64,000 bases of DNA, taken from the NCBI RefSeq assembly GCF_000820765.1, contig NZ_CCYH01000032.1, positions 25,601 through 89,600 on the forward strand, in the 5' to 3' direction. The notes beneath the pieces are model-generated. The model made no database searches, was not told where the DNA came from, and saw nothing but the letters and a program-made list of their open reading frames with translations. Below, piece by piece: positions 42,203-51,593 of this stretch. Origin of the DNA: Candidatus Soleaferrea massiliensis AP7. GTDB lineage: Bacteria; Bacillota; Clostridia; Oscillospirales; Ruminococcaceae. Each line of letters starts with the position of its first letter. The first letter of the stretch is position 1. A program made the translations under genes and the position numbers.

Positions 42203-42408
42203 TGAAATTCCTCCTTATGTGGTTTTTCATAGTATTCCCACTTGAAACAAAGACTATGTATCTTTTTATGATTCGATTTTTTATCGAACAATCATCATTC
42301 GTCGCAACGGGTTCCCTTTACGCATCTCTTTTTAACGGTATCGATGGATACCGCCGCAGACAAGCATAATGGCCGCAAAAAAAGTTGAAATGTTTTTTCT
42401 AAAAGCTC

Positions 42409-42437
42409 TTGACAAACCAAATCCACTGCGATATACT
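42409..42437 (+). promoter_or_regulatory. promoter of the PHP-domain gene
   Basis: TTGACA at 42409-42414, 17-base spacer, TATACT at 42432-42437. Confidence 0.8.
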
Positions 42438-42490
42438 TTCATCAGAAACTTTTAAAAGTTATCGTCATAAGCATTTAGGGAGATGAAACC

Positions 42491-43381
42491 ATGAACGTGA
42501 TCGACCTGCATATGCATTCCTCTTACAGCGCTGACGGGGAATTCTCCCCGTCTCAGCTGATGGCGCTGTGCGCGCAGCACGGCGTTAAAACCGCGGCCAT
42601 TGCGGACCACAACTCCACCCGGGGCGTCCTGGAAGGAATGCGCGCCGCAGAGAAGCTCGGCATTCTCTGCATCCCGGCTGTGGAGCTTGACTGCACCCAT
42701 CTGGGGACCAACCTGCATCTGCTGGGATATTTCATAGATCCTGGGTTTCCCGTCATCGCACAGCTCGAAGCACAGGTTTTGAAACAGGAGCAGGAAGCTT
42801 CGCAAAAACGCATGGAGCTTGTGCAGGCCGCCGGCATCGTCTTCGATACCGGAGAAGCACTGCGGCTTTCCCGCGACGGCGTTGTACTCGGCGAAACCAT
42901 TGCCGAGGCGGCGCTTTCCATCCCGGAAAATCGAAACAACCCGCTTCTCGCACCCTATTTCCCGGGCGGCAGCAGAAGCGATAATCCACTGGTCAATTTC
43001 TATTGGGACTTCTGCTCACAGGGTAAGACAGCGGACGTCCCGCTGTACTATATCAGCCTGGAAGAGGCGCTGCGCACCATCCACGCGGCGGGGGGCATCG
43101 CGGTTCTGGCACATCCCGGCAACAACGTGAAGGAAAATCTGCCATTGCTGCAGGATATCATCCGGCAGGGCATCGAAGGCATCGAGGTTTTCAGCAGCTA
43201 TCACACGCAGCAGCAAACCGCATTCTACTTTGAGCAGGCATCCAAGCACCATCTTGAAATGACCTGCGGCAGCGATTTTCATGGAAAAACCAAGCCCAAA
43301 ATCCTGCCGGGCAGCATCGATTGTCCGGAACGGATTCACACCCGCATCAAGCTGCTTCTGGAAAATCACTGCAAAGCATAA
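42491..43381 (+). CDS. PHP-domain phosphoesterase
   Basis: 296 residues. PHP metal motifs are VIDLHMHSSYSADGE, AIADHNSTRG, VELDC, AVLAHPGNN and TCGSDFHGK. It resembles the YciV/RNase AM group, which hydrolyses 3',5'-nucleotide bisphosphates or short RNA. A consensus promoter and GGGAG precede the ATG. Monocistronic. The specific substrate is inferred from the family only. Confidence 0.93.
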   Translation: MNVIDLHMHSSYSADGEFSPSQLMALCAQHGVKTAAIADHNSTRGVLEGMRAAEKLGILCIPAVELDCTHLGTNLHLLGYFIDPGFPVIAQLEAQVLKQEQEASQKRMELVQAAGIVFDTGEALRLSRDGVVLGETIAEAALSIPENRNNPLLAPYFPGGSRSDNPLVNFYWDFCSQGKTADVPLYYISLEEALRTIHAAGGIAVLAHPGNNVKENLPLLQDIIRQGIEGIEVFSSYHTQQQTAFYFEQASKHHLEMTCGSDFHGKTKPKILPGSIDCPERIHTRIKLLLENHCKA

Positions 43382-43558
43382 TGGTCTGATATCGCATTGT
43401 CATATGTTTTGCGGCAGAGATAGGACCGGCGCCGGAACATCATGATAACTGTATTAAAAAATCCAAGGCGGGATTTTATTCAAACATCCCGCCCAGTTCG
43501 GCCGTTCTGAGCATGGCGGCAACACACCGGGCCGCCGATTCGGGGAGGAAAAGAAACA

Positions 43559-44611
43559 ATGCATTTGGAACAGGAAAGCGGCAAACCGCAGCTGATGAAG
43601 CGCATGAACACAACTCTGATCTATCAAACGCTGGCCGTCCTCGGCGACGCCACCCGTGCGGAAATTGTGGAACAGACCAGCCTGAGCACCACCACCGTGC
43701 GCACACTGCTCGAGGAGCTGCTGCGGGACGGAGAAATCGTTCCGCTCAATTACGATCAGTCCAGCGGCGGCCGGCGCGCCTTGCGGTATGCGCTGGACGC
43801 AGATAAAAATCTGATACTGTCCTTCTATCTGGAGGAACCATATATCCACTACCGGCTGCAAAGCCTGTCCGGACTTGTTAAGAAAGAGGGCAAAGAAGCG
43901 CTTCCCGACCGCCGTGCCGAATCGGTTGTGCGGCATATCGAGAGGATCTGCCGGGAACAGGATCTCTGCGCAATCGGTTTGGGCGTTCCGGGAATCGTGG
44001 ACAACGGGCACTATTACGTCAGCTCCGGATTCAATCTCTGGGAAATTGACAGTCTCGGCGTAAAGCTGGAAGAAGCGTTCTCCCTGCCGGTGATCCTGGA
44101 AAACGACCTGAATTCCATTGCAGTCGGGTTCGGCCTGCGGTATGCAAGGGAGCATCCAAGCTGTCCGTTTGACAGCATCAATATGGCCTACATCCATTTT
44201 AACGAAGGCTGCATGGGTACCGGCATCATTTCGGATGGCCGCATTGTCAAGGGGGCGAACCAGTTTGCCGGCGAGCTCGGATTTCTTCCGATCGCACCGA
44301 ATAAAATGATCGCGGACCTGCTGGTCACCAGCGACAGGACGGAGATGGAACACATCATAGCGCGCACCATCGCGGTGCTCTGCTGTGTCGTCAATCCCAG
44401 TTTCGTGGTGATCGGCGGCCGGAAATACCGGGCCATGCAGATCAACCCGGACGATGTGCGCAGCATAGCGGATCAATACATCTTCGAAAAGGTGATGCCG
44501 CTGATCATCTCCTCCGACAACGAACGGGAGGATTATCTGTCCGGATTATACCATCTGACCAGGGAGTACATTCTGCCGAAGCTCCCGCTTTCAAAGGAGT
44601 CGCCGTCATGA
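43559..44611 (+). CDS. ROK family transcriptional regulator
   Basis: 350 residues. An N-terminal winged helix (MNTTLIYQTLAVLGDATRAEIVEQTSLSTTTVRTLLEEL) is joined to a ROK/ASKHA core (LGVPGIVDNGHYYVSSGFNLWEID, ILENDLNSIAVG, GMGTGII-like GCMGTGIISDGR and GANQFAGELG). The canonical CxCGxxGC zinc motif of ROK repressors is missing. It overlaps the MFS gene by four bases, so it probably controls that transporter in response to a sugar-like ligand. Confidence 0.92.
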   Translation: MHLEQESGKPQLMKRMNTTLIYQTLAVLGDATRAEIVEQTSLSTTTVRTLLEELLRDGEIVPLNYDQSSGGRRALRYALDADKNLILSFYLEEPYIHYRLQSLSGLVKKEGKEALPDRRAESVVRHIERICREQDLCAIGLGVPGIVDNGHYYVSSGFNLWEIDSLGVKLEEAFSLPVILENDLNSIAVGFGLRYAREHPSCPFDSINMAYIHFNEGCMGTGIISDGRIVKGANQFAGELGFLPIAPNKMIADLLVTSDRTEMEHIIARTIAVLCCVVNPSFVVIGGRKYRAMQINPDDVRSIADQYIFEKVMPLIISSDNEREDYLSGLYHLTREYILPKLPLSKESPS

Positions 44612-45789
44612 AAAACAACCGCAAGAAATGGATTCTTCTGATTATCGTCTACATCCTGTTCATCTGCCAGGGCATGCCGGGCAGCATGCTGGGCGCAGCC
44701 TGGCCCTCCGCACGGACCGAGCTTGGCTTGTCCCTGGAAAGCATGGGCGTTCTCAGCGCACTGATGCTCTGCGCGTCGGCGCTTTCGAGCATCCTCAATC
44801 AAAAGGTGCTGCGCCGCTTCGGCATCGGCAGGGTTGCTCTGTTCAGCGCACTGCTCAATCTGGCGGCTTTGGCCGGCTTTGCGTGCGCCCCGAGCTTTCT
44901 TTGGATGGCGGTCTTCTCGGTTCCGCTGGGACTCGCGCAGGGCGCCGTGGATGCCGGCATCAACCTCTATGTCGCGAACCAGTATTCCTCGCGCTATGTG
45001 AACTGGCTGCACTGCTTCTGGTCGGTCGGCTCGTCAATCGGCCCGCTGCTGATCGCGCAGGGACTGGCCGCCGGCGCAGGCTGGCGGAGCGGATACTGGG
45101 CGGTGGGCGCCATCTTCCTGCTTCCGTCGGTACTGCTGACCATCCTGCTTGTCAGAAAAAGCTGGGATGAAACCGGGGACAGCGTCGTGTCCAGCCAGGA
45201 GACCGTCAAGGAATCCTCCAAGTTTGTCGGTATCCGGCCGTATCTTTCGATATTTATATTCTTTCTGTATACCGGCGTCGAGTATTCGGCGAGCGTCTGG
45301 GTCACCAGCATGCTCGTGGAATCCCGCGGTGTGCCCGAAGAGCTTGCGGCGCTGTCCGCAACCTTCCTGTTCGCGGCTGTCATGGCAGGCCGTCTGCTTG
45401 CCGGCATCGTCGCCAACCGGCTTGGCAATATGGCCGTCGTCCGCATCGGCGTCGCGCTGGCGGTGGCCGGCGGCATCTGCATCGGCATCGCTCCGACATT
45501 TACCGGCGCCATGGTGGGCGTTGTGCTGATGGGGCTGGGATTTGCGCCGATCTATCCATGCCTGATCCATGAAACGCCGCGGCGTTTCTCCAAAGCGGTG
45601 TCCGATCGGCTCATCGGTTACCAGGTCGGCGCAGCGTTCTTTGGCGGATCGATCATCTCAGCCGGGATCGGCGTGCTGCTGTCGGCCTTCTCGCTGGAGC
45701 TGCTGCCGGTCCTGCTGATCCTGGTAGTCGCCGCGATCTTTGTGATCAACGAAGTTTTGCTGCGCAGCCAGAAGCGTTCCGAGCACTGA
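44608..45789 (+). CDS. MFS transporter
   Basis: 393 residues, about twelve membrane segments. It has features of the FucP/sugar-transporter-like MFS group: GLAQGAVDAGINLYV, NWLHCFWSVGSSIGPLL, a charged central loop, then FLYTGVEYSASVW and GLGFAPIYPCLIH. The ATGA overlap with the ROK regulator indicates coupled translation and a joint role in uptake or efflux of a sugar-related compound. Confidence 0.93.
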   Translation: MKNNRKKWILLIIVYILFICQGMPGSMLGAAWPSARTELGLSLESMGVLSALMLCASALSSILNQKVLRRFGIGRVALFSALLNLAALAGFACAPSFLWMAVFSVPLGLAQGAVDAGINLYVANQYSSRYVNWLHCFWSVGSSIGPLLIAQGLAAGAGWRSGYWAVGAIFLLPSVLLTILLVRKSWDETGDSVVSSQETVKESSKFVGIRPYLSIFIFFLYTGVEYSASVWVTSMLVESRGVPEELAALSATFLFAAVMAGRLLAGIVANRLGNMAVVRIGVALAVAGGICIGIAPTFTGAMVGVVLMGLGFAPIYPCLIHETPRRFSKAVSDRLIGYQVGAAFFGGSIISAGIGVLLSAFSLELLPVLLILVVAAIFVINEVLLRSQKRSEH

Positions 45790-45899
45790 CGCCTTCCCTC
45801 CTGGGCTTCCTGCGGAATTTCGCCGTACAGCCGAAAGGGCGCGTCCAACACCGATATCATCTTCTCTCTTATATTATACGTTCACCCACAACGGCAAAG

Positions 45900-45953
45900 G
45901 CCGGTTATGACAGTTCCGTATGGAGCCTGTCATAACCGGCTTTCGCTTTCTTT
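45900..45953 (+). terminator. terminator of the ROK-MFS operon
   Basis: A 14-bp perfect stem (GCCGGTTATGACAG with its complement at 45927-45940) followed by T-rich sequence. Confidence 0.88.
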
Positions 45954-46048
45954 AGAGATCTGTTATCTCCTATGTTTTTTCAGTGTGAGACACCGTACCG
46001 CTTCTATTAAAAGAATCGATTCACTGACTTTTCATATGGCATTCTTCC

Positions 46049-49000
46049 TTAGCCGCGCAGGATTTTCATCTTGATGGCGACCAGGTCAAAGATATTGATG
46101 ATGCCGTCCTGATTGACGTCGGCCAGCATCCTCTGTGTGTCGGTAAACGCTGTACGGCCCAGGATCTCGGATTTGATCAGCAGAAGGTCTGTGACGCCAA
46201 GCTTTCCGCTGCCGCTGACATTGCCCTCGATGCCCGGGACAAAGACGTTCACGTTGTCATAGGAAGCGGTGCCGTTGAAGCAGAACAGGCCGATCTGGCC
46301 GATTGGCAGGCCGGTGTCCTTGATCTCGGCGATGAACTGTCCGTCGCGGTAGCCGCGGATGGTATCCCCTTCGACCTCGATGCGGAAATGATACCATTTT
46401 CCATGGTCGAGCGTGAAGCCCGGCACCTCGACGCGGGCCTTGTTGTTGTCTCTGGAGAAGATGCGCATCTTGCCGTTCTCAAAGTCAAGGATGTAGGATT
46501 TCTTCAGCTCGTTCTGGTCGGCGCGCGCCAGGATGCCGACCGTGCTGCCGGAATCGAGACGGACATCCGCTTCGAACACGTAGTTCTTCCAGTTCTGATT
46601 GCCCGCAAAGATGTCCGCGCGCTTTCCGTCATTGGTGCTGAGCACCGACATGACCTTGTTGCCGCCTTCATCCTTGACAGCCCATTCGCCTTCCAGGACC
46701 GACCAGCCCTTCATGCTGCCGCTTTCGAAGTCGTCGGCAAACAGCGTCATGGCTTCGTCGACGACTGTCACTTCACTGATCGCCCGCAGCGACTCATCCC
46801 CATTCGCGACGGCGATGGTGGTTTTGCCCGGCTTCACAGCCGTGACATATCCGTTCTCATCGACGGTCGCGACCGATTCGTCGCCCGACGACCAGAAGAC
46901 ATCCTGCTTGTTATCCGCCGGCGTCCTGACCGCATTGAGCTGCAGGGTTTCGCCGGTTCTCAGTGTGGCGTCTTCTCTGCCCATTTGAAGGTCTGTCAGC
47001 TCGCCCTCGTCCACATAGTCGAGCGGGACGATCTTGATGTTGTCGAAGGACGCCTTGCCGTTGTAGGTAAAGAGTCCGACCATGCCCTTTTTGAGACCCG
47101 AATCGGTGATCTCGCCGATCAGGATGCCGTCACGGTAGCCGCGGATCTTGCTGCCCTCCACCTCGATGCGCATATGGTGCCAGTCGCCGACATTCCAGGT
47201 CTGGTTCGGCACAGTGACCTTCGCAGAGGATTTATCGCGGGAGAAGACGCGCAGCTGTCCTTTCTCAAAGTCGGTGATATAAGCTTTTCTCAGACTGTCT
47301 TTTTCCGCACGGATCAGCAGGCCCGCCGTTGCGGTGGTGTCGAGCCGGACATCCGCCTCGAACGCATAGTCCTCCCAGTCCGGGCTGCCATAATAGAGCG
47401 CGGAGTTGCCGCTGCCGGCTGTGGACGCCATCACGGTATTGGAGCCCTCCTGTTTGGTTCCCCACTGGCCCATCATGGAATACCAGTCGATCATCTGCAG
47501 CTCGCCGAAGTTCTCGAAGTCCTCAAAATGCGGGAACTCGAAGTCCGGACCCGGCAGCGCTTCGACCGTGACCAGGCAGGTATCCGTAAAGCCGCCCTCG
47601 GCGCTGGCCGCGGTGATCTCAGCGGTTCCGACCTTCTGTCCGGTGACAATGCCGCGGCTGTTCACGGTCGCAACGGTGTCGTCGCTCGTAGTCCATTCGA
47701 CATCCTGAACCGACGCGTCGGAAGGCGTGAAGACTGCGGAAAGCTGTGCGGTCTCTGTCTTTTTGATGGTCAGCTCGTGCTGGTCGATGGTCATATTCTC
47801 AACTGCCACATACGGCTTATCCTCAAAGGTCAGCGTGAAGTTCACGTCGGCATTCTCTTCGGTATTGACGGTCAGTTCGAGATTGCTGCCGACCATGCTG
47901 ATTTCAGCTTTGCCCTGATCGACGCTGTAATCCTTGATCTTCTTGTCGGTCGGGATGTGGAAGACCGCCTTGTATGTATCCTCTTTGACAACCTTCAGCG
48001 TGCCGGTGAGCTGGTCGCTCGACGCGTTCCACTGAATATTCTCAGTGTCGATTGCGCCCTGCAGCAGATGGCGGTTGGTCGACAGAAGCTGCGGCACGCC
48101 CTTGTCCTCATGGACCGCATAAACCCGCGCTTCGCCCGCGCGGACGGTATCCTCAAAGACGTCGCTGCCCTTGAAGCGGCCGACATAGCTGTCGTTCCAG
48201 AAGTCGTAGATGTAATAGTATTTGTTTGCATCCAGCTCCAAACCGCCGAACGCCATATCGCCGGAAAGCTTCGTGGAGAATTTCTGCGCGCTGGAATCGT
48301 TGGTGTTGTAGAAGATCAGCGACTGCCAGCCCGGTTCGATTTCCATGGCATAGATGTCCGGCAGGCTCTTGACGAACGCGTTGACCGGACGATGGCTCTT
48401 TTCGTAGTCGTGCATCGGGAAGATGCGGGAAACATCGAACACCTGCTCTTCGGTCAGCGTGTCGAAGACATTCGCGAGCACGATGCGTCCGCTGGTCGCG
48501 TAGCACATGGTCAGCAGGTTGCGCAGGCTGTCCCTCGTCGTCATGGCGTTCAGGTTCTTGCTGTCGAAGTCGTAGTTGACGACGACGCGGTCCTTGTACC
48601 AGCGAAGGCCGCCCAGGCTGATCATCTCCTTGTTGATCTTGCCGTTGTCGGTCTGGATACGCTGGGAATCCACCGTGCCAAGCGCGAGATCCATGCCGTT
48701 GTAAAGCGTTCTCTCATCGATAAAGCTGCCTTCACCCAATCCTTTTTTGGCAACCTCAAACACCTTGCGGTATGCTGCCGCGGTAGTGGTGTACGGGTCG
48801 TCAAAGCCGTCGGTGTTCCAGGCTGTATCGACATAATCGAATTTGATGCCCTTGATGCCGGAGACCCTCAGGTTCTCATAGACACCCTCCATATGCTTGA
48901 CAAAATCCGGGTCGGTGTAGTCCCAGCCCTGCTTCGAACCGTTCGCGCCGCCCAGGCGGTCCCAGAGCTTGCCGCCCTGCGGGTCGTACTTCGCGCCGTC

Positions 49001-50353
49001 GTAGTCCTCCGGCTCGGTATAACAGAAGGTGTTTTTATTGAAGAGCTGCCACTCAGGTTTCAGCCTCGCAATATCCTCGGACATCGCGTTGGTCTGCATG
49101 TAGATGTGCGGGATACCGCCGCGCTCCGCGATTGCATCGCCCCACGCCTTCATGGTTGGGTACTCCTTGGTCAGATGCCCGTATTTGAGCCAGTGCTCGT
49201 CATCCCACCAGCCCTGCTCGTTCGATTTGAAGGTGCCGTCGGACTGTATGCGGGAGTAGGTGTCCGGCTCCAGCCGGACCGCAACCGGCGTGTACTTCAG
49301 AAAGCCGGATTTGACGACCTGATCCATGACGCCGACGCCCTTGGTCGCGTTGTTGACGCTGCCGCCGGTGCCGTAATGGCCGATGTTCCACAGGCAAAGG
49401 GTCGGATAGCCGTAATAGCTGATGTTGATTTCCATCGCGTCCTTCAACGCGAACGCATAGCTTTCCAGGATTTCAAACGGGCTGTCAATCGAGAAATCGA
49501 TGTAGAAGCGGTCGTCCGGCATATATTTCGTGCCCGGATCCACCCGCTTGCCATATGGGTCCTTCGCGTACATCGAAACATTGTGGTTCTTTTCGAAGCC
49601 CAGATTGGACGAGCCGGCGTTGTCGTCGGATTTTAATCCGGTCTGGGTGTACTTTTCAAATTCGTGGTAGGTGATGCCGCCGATGACCAGCGAGCGCATG
49701 TCGAACTCGGTTCCATAGGTCACCAGGATGTTGTTGCGGCAGCGGACCGAACCGGAATGCCGCACCGAGGTGGACTGTTTGTTCCAGCTTTTTCCCAGGG
49801 AATCGACATTCTCCCAATGGCCGCTGTTACCGTCGAGCATGCTCAGGTTCTTGAGCTCGGCATCCGGGAACGCCGTCGCACGGTCGATTGGCCGGAATTC
49901 CATGAGCTTGATGATCTCGTCGGTCGTGTTCTCGATACCCGGCGAGACGATGATGCTGTCCCTGCCCTCATACAGGGAGAAGCCGAGATACTGCGTGAAG
50001 GAATCCGCCTTTTCAGCCTTGATCATCAGCATGGTGCCGTTTCCGAGCGTATCGCTGACCTGCTGAGTGGTGTAGCTGAAGGTGTAGCCGTTGTCCAAGG
50101 ACTGTTCCCCGTTGTAGGAGCTGTACGCATCCTCCAGGACGGTGGTGTTGTGCCGCTTGTCAATCGCATCGTAGCTGCCCTTGGCAAGGTCGTATTCCAG
50201 TCGGACGTTTGCATTTTCAATTGCAACAACGTTGTCCTGCTCGCTGACTGAGATATCGGATTCATCCGCAAAGGATGTCAGCGAGAAGCTGCCCAGTGCC
50301 ATCGAGGTACACAGCAGTATGGAAAGAATTTTTTTGCCCAGTTTTTGACTCAT
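46049..50353 (-). CDS. secreted clan GH-D-like glycoside hydrolase with Ig-like, ConA-like and dockerin domains
   Basis: 1,434 residues. Signal peptide at 1-29. A beta-sandwich and TIM barrel occupy about 40-770; the barrel has KFDYVDTAW (candidate nucleophile Asp506) and SQRIQTD (candidate acid/base Asp569), the arrangement of alpha-galactosidase/alpha-N-acetylgalactosaminidase enzymes (GH27/GH36-like). Then a Big_2 domain (VENMTIDQHELTIKKTETAQLSAVF), a ConA-like sugar-binding domain, a second Big_2, a second ConA-like domain nearly identical in plan, and a type I dockerin (a degenerate first repeat, then ADVNQDGIINIFD). The exact GH family and substrate are not certain. A dockerin implies attachment to a scaffoldin not present here. 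Confidence 0.88.
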   Translation of the reverse strand: MSQKLGKKILSILLCTSMALGSFSLTSFADESDISVSEQDNVVAIENANVRLEYDLAKGSYDAIDKRHNTTVLEDAYSSYNGEQSLDNGYTFSYTTQQVSDTLGNGTMLMIKAEKADSFTQYLGFSLYEGRDSIIVSPGIENTTDEIIKLMEFRPIDRATAFPDAELKNLSMLDGNSGHWENVDSLGKSWNKQSTSVRHSGSVRCRNNILVTYGTEFDMRSLVIGGITYHEFEKYTQTGLKSDDNAGSSNLGFEKNHNVSMYAKDPYGKRVDPGTKYMPDDRFYIDFSIDSPFEILESYAFALKDAMEINISYYGYPTLCLWNIGHYGTGGSVNNATKGVGVMDQVVKSGFLKYTPVAVRLEPDTYSRIQSDGTFKSNEQGWWDDEHWLKYGHLTKEYPTMKAWGDAIAERGGIPHIYMQTNAMSEDIARLKPEWQLFNKNTFCYTEPEDYDGAKYDPQGGKLWDRLGGANGSKQGWDYTDPDFVKHMEGVYENLRVSGIKGIKFDYVDTAWNTDGFDDPYTTTAAAYRKVFEVAKKGLGEGSFIDERTLYNGMDLALGTVDSQRIQTDNGKINKEMISLGGLRWYKDRVVVNYDFDSKNLNAMTTRDSLRNLLTMCYATSGRIVLANVFDTLTEEQVFDVSRIFPMHDYEKSHRPVNAFVKSLPDIYAMEIEPGWQSLIFYNTNDSSAQKFSTKLSGDMAFGGLELDANKYYYIYDFWNDSYVGRFKGSDVFEDTVRAGEARVYAVHEDKGVPQLLSTNRHLLQGAIDTENIQWNASSDQLTGTLKVVKEDTYKAVFHIPTDKKIKDYSVDQGKAEISMVGSNLELTVNTEENADVNFTLTFEDKPYVAVENMTIDQHELTIKKTETAQLSAVFTPSDASVQDVEWTTSDDTVATVNSRGIVTGQKVGTAEITAASAEGGFTDTCLVTVEALPGPDFEFPHFEDFENFGELQMIDWYSMMGQWGTKQEGSNTVMASTAGSGNSALYYGSPDWEDYAFEADVRLDTTATAGLLIRAEKDSLRKAYITDFEKGQLRVFSRDKSSAKVTVPNQTWNVGDWHHMRIEVEGSKIRGYRDGILIGEITDSGLKKGMVGLFTYNGKASFDNIKIVPLDYVDEGELTDLQMGREDATLRTGETLQLNAVRTPADNKQDVFWSSGDESVATVDENGYVTAVKPGKTTIAVANGDESLRAISEVTVVDEAMTLFADDFESGSMKGWSVLEGEWAVKDEGGNKVMSVLSTNDGKRADIFAGNQNWKNYVFEADVRLDSGSTVGILARADQNELKKSYILDFENGKMRIFSRDNNKARVEVPGFTLDHGKWYHFRIEVEGDTIRGYRDGQFIAEIKDTGLPIGQIGLFCFNGTASYDNVNVFVPGIEGNVSGSGKLGVTDLLLIKSEILGRTAFTDTQRMLADVNQDGIINIFDLVAIKMKILRG

Positions 50354-50823
50354 TTCATAAGACCTTCTTTCATCATTTTAATGGATGCCTTTTTCACATT
50401 TCTTTGCAACCGATACCTCCCTTATATTGGACTGCAAGATTTATTGGTTTGGCAAGAATCCGTGAGGATTCCTTTTTATCATTATAGCATATGAAGGACA
50501 AGATATATACATCTTTATCACGCAATATTCGTAGAATATTAATTAAATTGTGAAATTAATTGCACACTGCTTCCAGTAAGGACATTTCACCTACAGAGGA
50601 TAGACCGGATTTCCGCATATCCGCACGCCATTTTCTTCCAAACCTTTATGTCTGCAGGCCATTTTTTTGGAAAACATGAAAAAAACGTGTATATTCAACA
50701 CCTGCACCGCTCGCACAGATGTTTTTCACCTGTTTTCCCCTGCATCCTCATGCAATTCCCTTATAAAAACGATAATTCTAAAAAATACGTGTTTTAATTT
50801 TGAATTCCATTCACATCGTTCGG
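50354..50823. other. divergent AT-rich intergenic region
   Basis: On the minus strand an extended -10 TGCTATAAT (ATTATA at 50481-50486) probably drives the glycoside hydrolase gene; a GAATCC-GTGA-GGATTC hairpin lies in its leader at 50456-50471. No gene is present. Confidence 0.5.
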
Positions 50824-50852
50824 TTGAAATGCTTTCTTTTTACAGCTATAAT
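50824..50852 (+). promoter_or_regulatory. promoter of the ABC exporter operon
   Basis: TTGAAA at 50824-50829, 17-base spacer, TATAAT at 50847-50852. Confidence 0.8.
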
Positions 50853-50888
50853 GGGCTTACACTTGAAAGGTATGACAAGGAGGGGCTT

Positions 50889-51593
50889 ATGGCTTCATTT
50901 ATAGAACTTATCGACATTGTCAAGACCTACCGGATGGGCGAGGTCGTCATCAAGGCGTCGGACGGCATCACCTTTTCAGTCGAAAAGGGGGAATTCGCCG
51001 TTGTGGTCGGCCCTTCCGGCGCGGGCAAGACGACGGTGCTCAACATCCTGGGCGGGATGGACAGCTGCGACAGCGGCCAGATTCTCGTAGACGGCAAGGA
51101 CATCAGCCAGTATAACGCCAAGCAGCTTACGACCTTCCGGCGCTACGAAATCGGGTTTGTGTTCCAGTTTTACAACCTCGTGCAGAACCTGACCGCGCTC
51201 GAAAACGTGGAGCTTGCGGCACAGATCTGCCGGGATGCGCGCGACGCGTCCGAGGTGCTGGATCTGGTCGGGCTTTCCGAACGCAGGCAGAACTTCCCAT
51301 CCCAGCTTTCGGGCGGTGAACAGCAGCGCGTTGCGATCGCCCGCGCGCTTGCCAAAAACCCGAAGCTGCTGCTGTGCGACGAGCCGACCGGCGCGCTCGA
51401 CTACGGCACCGGCAAGCAGATTCTGAAGCTTTTGCAGGATACCTGCCGCAACCAGGGCATGACGGTCATCCTGATCACCCACAACCAGGCCATTACGCCG
51501 ATGGCGGACCGGGTCATCAAGGTCAAAAACGGCAAGGTTTCCTCGGTGCAGTACAACGAACATCCGAAGCCGGTAGAGGAGATTGAATGGTGA
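50889..51593 (+). CDS. ABC transporter ATP-binding protein (MacB/LolD type)
   Basis: 234 residues. Walker [11 protein letters not shown]-loop in [14 protein letters not shown], signature LSGGEQQR, Walker [13 protein letters not shown] and H-loop THN are all present. Members of this group energise FtsX-type permeases that act as mechanotransducers or exporters. AAGGAGG precedes the ATG at 50889; the open frame further upstream crosses the promoter and is not used. Its stop overlaps the permease start. Confidence 0.95.
   Translation: MASFIELIDIVKTYRMGEVVIKASDGITFSVEKGEFAVVVGPSGAGKTTVLNILGGMDSCDSGQILVDGKDISQYNAKQLTTFRRYEIGFVFQFYNLVQNLTALENVELAAQICRDARDASEVLDLVGLSERRQNFPSQLSGGEQQRVAIARALAKNPKLLLCDEPTGALDYGTGKQILKLLQDTCRNQGMTVILITHNQAITPMADRVIKVKNGKVSSVQYNEHPKPVEEIEW

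Noticed and set aside
46388..49636. Rightward open frame of 1,082 codons
   Set aside because: It is antisense to the dockerin glycoside hydrolase, which has a signal peptide, domains and catalytic motifs; the antisense frame has none.
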